Positions 5,577 to 8,429 of a stretch of DNA of 8,429 nt are shown piece after piece. This DNA comes from Embleya sp040605455. Its GTDB lineage: Bacteria; Actinomycetota; Actinomycetes; Streptomycetales; Streptomycetaceae. The stretch lies in assembly GCF_040605455.1 (NCBI RefSeq), contig NZ_JBEXCV010000245.1, positions 1 to 8,429 of the forward strand. Reading direction: 5' to 3'. A program made the position numbers and the translations under genes. The notes beneath the pieces are model-generated. The model searched no databases. It was given only the letters and a program-made list of their open reading frames with translations, and was not told the DNA's origin. Within the stretch, counting starts at the first letter, position 1. Each line of letters begins with the position of its first letter.

Positions 5577-6161
5577 ATGATCTTCGACATCGACCGCCGC
5601 GGGCTGCTGGAGGTCTTCCCCGAGGGCCGGGTGGTGCGCGCCTCGCGCGCCGAACTCGCCGAGGTCCCGGGGCGGGTCGAGGACCTGGACTTCCTGTGCG
5701 ACGTGGGGATCCCGCAGGGGTTGTTCCGGATGGCCCCGGCCCTGGCCGGCGAACCGGGCGCGCAGGCGTCGCGCCTGCTCGACCTCGGCCACCCGGACGA
5801 GGGAGTCGACCTGCCCGAACTCGACGGCGTCGGTCCGGTGCTCGTGCTCGGCGGAATTCAGCAGTGGTACGTCTTCCTTCAGCTGAAGACCGGCCGGATC
5901 CACGCCTTCGCGGACGGCGGATCGGAGTACTGCGAGATCAACGGCGACCTCTCCTCGTTGTGCACCATGTTGTATCTCCTGTGGACGAAGACCCCGCGCA
6001 CGGAACCCGGGAGCACGGGCCCGGGCAACGAGGAGTACCGGCGCGTCGCGGACTCGATCCGGGCCCGGATCGAGCCGCTCGATCCGATTCCGTACCGCGG
6101 GGAAAGCCTGTGGATTCCCTATTTCGGTTCGTACATCGACGGTCTGTATCCGCTGCGCTGA
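5577..6161 (+). CDS. SUKH-4 family immunity protein
   Basis: A 194-residue cytoplasmic protein, full length for the SUKH-4 family. Family-like features are the opening FLCDVGIPQGLFRM (39-52), the middle strands VLVLGGIQQWYVFLQLKTGRI (88-108, a hydrophobic core with a Gly turn), the helix around SSLCTMLYLLW (126-136), and the closing WIPYFGSYIDGLYPL (179-193) resembling the W...DG end typical of the family. SUKH proteins bind and neutralise the toxin encoded next door, and SUKH-4 members are often paired with deaminase toxins. It follows the toxin by 90 bases on the same strand and has GGAG six bases before its ATG, so it should be produced from the same transcript. There is no signal peptide or membrane segment, consistent with protecting the producing cell's cytoplasm. 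Family assignment is from recognised sequence pattern; the toxin partner is inferred from position. Confidence 0.8.
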   Translation: MIFDIDRRGLLEVFPEGRVVRASRAELAEVPGRVEDLDFLCDVGIPQGLFRMAPALAGEPGAQASRLLDLGHPDEGVDLPELDGVGPVLVLGGIQQWYVFLQLKTGRIHAFADGGSEYCEINGDLSSLCTMLYLLWTKTPRTEPGSTGPGNEEYRRVADSIRARIEPLDPIPYRGESLWIPYFGSYIDGLYPLR

Positions 6162-6221
6162 TCGCACGGACATCGAGCCGTACCTCGACCCCGCCGTCGA
6201 AAGAGAGATACTCGAATCACC

Positions 6222-7061
6222 ATGGACTCTGACCTCTCCGCCGCCCTCCATCAACGCTTCGGCCGGGACGGACTGCGCTATGCGAACTCGCCGCAGCTCG
6301 CCGGTGTGCCGATGCCCGTGCAGGTCGGCGCGTACTTCATCGGCGCGGACGACGAACACCCCGCGACGCTGGGGGCATTCGCCGACGCGATCGGGGAGTC
6401 GCTGCCCGATCCCGCGGTGCGCGAGCGGGTCCGGCTCGGCACCGATCAGGGCGCGGAGCTCTACGTCGCCGCGGACGGCTCGGTCCGGGCCCTGTTCCTG
6501 GGCGTCGACCTGCCGGAGATGCCTGTCGCAAGCAGCGTGGAGACGTTCGCCGCCGGGCTGCTGACGCTCGATCAGGCGTTGCCCCGGATCGCCGCGGTGG
6601 ACGAACCGGTCGAGGGCTTCCCGCTCTTTCGCGAGCTGCGCGAGGAGCTGCTCGCGCTCGACCCGGCCGCGTTCGCCGAGCGTGAGGCGTGGTGGCCCAG
6701 GGTGTTGGACGATGTGCGACTGCCGCTGAACATCGCCGGCTCGGCCGCGTTCGAGATCCTGGACGCCGACGGGAACAAGCAGATCGTGACCGAGGTGTCC
6801 CGCCCGGGACTGCCGCACCCCGAGGAACTGGTGTGGTACCGCCTGTCGGCCGAGGGTGTGCCGGCCGAGGACGTGCTGCGGGTGTACTGCGAGCTGGAAC
6901 CCTGCCTGATGCCCGGCCACTACTGTGCGCTGTGGATGGGCCGGCTGTTTCCCGACGCCGAGTTCACCCACAGCTTCGGCTATGGGGAGAGCGCGCAGTC
7001 GCGGGAGGACGGCGTCCGGGCCCTGATGACACACGTCGCGGAGCAGGCCGACAATCGCTGA
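6222..7061 (+). CDS. SUKH-like domain fused to a nucleic acid/nucleotide deaminase-like domain
   Basis: A 279-residue protein with two parts. Residues ~10-125 look like a SUKH-4-type domain: RFGRDGLRYA near the start, then LGTDQGAELYVAADGSVRA (72-90) and a helix ending in LLTLDQALPRI (113-123). Residues ~130-279 carry a deaminase-like zinc motif: HPE (199-201), CELEPC (223-228) and C235 in PGHYC, then FPDAEFTHSFGYG (243-255) and a final helix. HPE to PC is 25 residues, nearly the 24 seen between HSE and PC in the toxin. Streptomyces genomes encode similar proteins annotated as deaminase-domain proteins. It may be a second immunity factor, a decoy related to the toxin, or an active deaminase; the sequence does not decide. 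It follows the first SUKH gene by 60 bases, with only a weak AGAGAG about 15 bases before the ATG, so its translation may be low. No export signal was seen. Confidence 0.7.
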   Translation: MDSDLSAALHQRFGRDGLRYANSPQLAGVPMPVQVGAYFIGADDEHPATLGAFADAIGESLPDPAVRERVRLGTDQGAELYVAADGSVRALFLGVDLPEMPVASSVETFAAGLLTLDQALPRIAAVDEPVEGFPLFRELREELLALDPAAFAEREAWWPRVLDDVRLPLNIAGSAAFEILDADGNKQIVTEVSRPGLPHPEELVWYRLSAEGVPAEDVLRVYCELEPCLMPGHYCALWMGRLFPDAEFTHSFGYGESAQSREDGVRALMTHVAEQADNR

Positions 7062-7071
7062 CCGGTCAGCG
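7056..7071. repeat. 16-base perfect palindrome over the stop codon
   Basis: CGCTGACCGGTCAGCG is perfectly self-complementary and covers the TGA stop (7059-7061) of the SUKH-deaminase gene. It ends 27 bases before the ATPase start. It could be a regulator-binding site for the ATPase gene or a chance palindrome in GC-rich sequence; it has no loop and so would be a poor hairpin terminator. Confidence 0.5.
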
Positions 7072-7098
7072 TGCACCACGAATCGGGGGACGGACACC

Positions 7099-8429
7099 GT
7101 GGTCGACAACGACGGGCATCGACTGCCGCACATGGGCGCCGGCCGACACCTGGCCGCCCGCGCGCTGCTGGGCTGGCTGGACGACGAGCGGTCGCCCCGC
7201 CTGTGCCTGGTCGGCGGTTCGGCGGGTTCGGGCAAGTCGCACCTGTTGGCCTGGTTGTACGCCGCCACCGCCGCGGACGACACGCCACCCGCCCGCCGAC
7301 TGCACGCGTTCGTGCCCGCCGCCGGCCTCACCGTGCCCGGCGTCGTCGCGGAACTGGCCGCCCACCTGGGCATCGCCGCCCGCACGCCCCGACAACTGAT
7401 CGCCGCGGTCGCGCTCGACCCCCGGCGCACGGTGATCGCGGTCGCCGACCCGGACCAGGCCGGCGTGCCCGGCTTACCCGGCGAAGGTGCCCGGATCGTC
7501 GCCGAGTTGCTCGACCCGCTCCTCGAACTTCCGTACGTGCGACTCCTGGTGGAGTGCACCCGGCCGGACACCCGGGCGGCGTTCACCAGCGTCGCCGCGC
7601 CCGCCACGCTGAACCTGGACGAACCCCGCTGGACCCACCCCGGCCGATTCGAGCGCTGGTACGCCGAACTCGCGGCCGGCTCGTCCCTCGGCTCGCCGTT
7701 CGGCGCCGAAGCCGCCTTTCCGCACCCGGGACTGGCCCGACTGGCCGCCCGCGTGGATGGGGCACGGCTGCCCGCGGCGCCGAACAACAGCGCGCCGGGC
7801 GGCCTGCCGGATCGGGCGGCGCGCATCCACCTGGCCTGGTGGGCGACCCTGCCCGAGGACGTGCGCTCGGCCGTGGCCGCACTGTCCGGGCTCGACCTGC
7901 CGCTCTCGGCCCACCAGTGGGAACGGGCACTGACCGCGCTGTACCCGGCGGCCGGTCCGCAGCCCGCCGCCGCGACGATCGAACACGCGACGCGCGTGTT
8001 GCCGGCGGTGTTCGAGGGCGGCGACACATGGGCGCTGCCGGCCGGGCCGCTCGCCGAGTTCGTGCTCGGCCAACGCCCGGAGAGCGCCGAGCCCGGCCGC
8101 CCGGGCCGGGTGCACGCCGCGCTGCGGCACGAGGTGGACGCCGGCATCACCGACCTCGCGGGACTGTACGACGCGGGCGAGGAGCGCGTCTCGGCGATCC
8201 TGGCGCACAGCGTGCGGATCGGCGACGCCGCGGCGTTGGCCGCCGACCCCGTCGTGCAGGCGCTGGCCCGGCCGCAGACGGTGGCCGGCGCGCTGATGGC
8301 CACCGGGCAGTGGGCGCAGCCCGCCCAGGCCGCTTTTCGCGGTGCGTTCGGCACGCTGCTCGGACAATCCGGGCCGGCGGCCCGCGCGGCGCTGCTCGCG
8401 GTGCACCGGCTCGGCCGCGACGACGCGGC
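7099..8429 (+). CDS. P-loop ATPase, 3' end missing
   Basis: The frame is open from a GTG at 7099 to the window edge (443 codons plus two bases), so the C-terminus is unknown. GGGGGA (7085-7090) precedes the start by eight bases. The Walker A motif is GGSAGSGKS (39-47, K46); a probable Walker B is VIAVADPDQ (112-120), followed by LLVECTRPD at about the position where STAND and AAA-type ATPases carry a sensor strand. The short distance from Walker A to Walker B and the leading 'GRHLAARALLGWL' helix suggest a STAND-like NTPase of a type common in Streptomyces. The rest (~200-443) is Ala/Leu-rich and helical, with HSVRIGDAAALAADPVV-like helices suggesting repeats. Position after two SUKH genes suggests it belongs to the cassette; some large streptomycete ATPases carry a C-terminal SUKH domain, which cannot be checked here. 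It contains a TTA codon. Confidence 0.72.
   Translation, partial: MVDNDGHRLPHMGAGRHLAARALLGWLDDERSPRLCLVGGSAGSGKSHLLAWLYAATAADDTPPARRLHAFVPAAGLTVPGVVAELAAHLGIAARTPRQLIAAVALDPRRTVIAVADPDQAGVPGLPGEGARIVAELLDPLLELPYVRLLVECTRPDTRAAFTSVAAPATLNLDEPRWTHPGRFERWYAELAAGSSLGSPFGAEAAFPHPGLARLAARVDGARLPAAPNNSAPGGLPDRAARIHLAWWATLPEDVRSAVAALSGLDLPLSAHQWERALTALYPAAGPQPAAATIEHATRVLPAVFEGGDTWALPAGPLAEFVLGQRPESAEPGRPGRVHAALRHEVDAGITDLAGLYDAGEERVSAILAHSVRIGDAAALAADPVVQALARPQTVAGALMATGQWAQPAQAAFRGAFGTLLGQSGPAARAALLAVHRLGRDDA
7474..7476 (+). promoter_or_regulatory. In-frame TTA leucine codon in the ATPase gene
   Basis: Codon 126 of the ATPase is TTA, just after the probable Walker B strand. In Streptomyces TTA is decoded by the bldA leucyl-tRNA, which becomes effective late in development, so TTA-containing genes are often expressed late. 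I found no other in-frame TTA in the window's coding regions. The regulatory effect is inferred from the known role of bldA. Confidence 0.6.

Noticed and set aside
4998..8354. A minus-strand open frame of 1118 codons across toxin, both SUKH genes and ATPase
   Set aside because: It runs antisense to four plus-strand genes with recognised domains and ribosome binding sites. Its translation is Arg/Ser/Ala/Gly-rich without family motifs, as expected for a mirror frame in GC-rich DNA.

Overview
This window comes from a GC-rich actinobacterium, most likely Streptomyces or a close relative. The signs are a strong G/C bias at third codon positions, GAGG/GGGAGG-type ribosome binding sites, a GTG start, actinobacterial promoter elements (TTGACC/TAGCTT), a single rare TTA leucine codon, and gene families typical of Streptomycetales. 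The first ~110 bases are nearly pure homopolymer G/C/A runs and look like the degraded edge of a contig. The right end cuts through a gene.

Layout. (1) On the minus strand, positions 151-1044 hold a complete uricase of purine catabolism, with a good promoter and an operator-like palindrome at its predicted transcription start. (2) Divergent from it, 1373-3685 encodes a 770-residue membrane-anchored serine/threonine kinase. Its kinase domain has an atypical DYA in place of DFG, its long linker contains two families of internal repeats, and it ends in two transmembrane segments. A strong 11-bp-stem hairpin terminates it. (3) A 427-bp gap (3686-4112) contains that terminator, a promoter with flanking inverted repeats, and a structured leader. 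(4) From 4113 to the right edge lies a polymorphic toxin cassette on the plus strand: a secreted-type toxin with a WXG100/Esx-like helical hairpin and a C-terminal nucleic-acid deaminase domain (HSE ... PC ... C); a SUKH-4-type immunity protein; a second SUKH-like protein fused to its own deaminase-like domain (HPE ... PC ... C); and the first 443 codons of a P-loop ATPase.

How the genes probably work together. The toxin is probably exported by a type VII (Esx) system into competing cells, where the C-terminal domain would deaminate bases in nucleic acid. The SUKH protein next to it is the likely antidote. The third gene, a SUKH-deaminase fusion, and the fourth, an ATPase with a TTA codon, are less well understood. 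They could be a second immunity layer, a regulatory or processing arm, or a linked conflict module. The kinase has its own terminator upstream of the cassette, so co-transcription is unlikely; a functional link is only a hypothesis. The uricase is ordinary metabolism. The most unusual points are the presence of two different deaminase zinc motifs in adjacent genes, and the TTA-containing ATPase at the end of the cassette.
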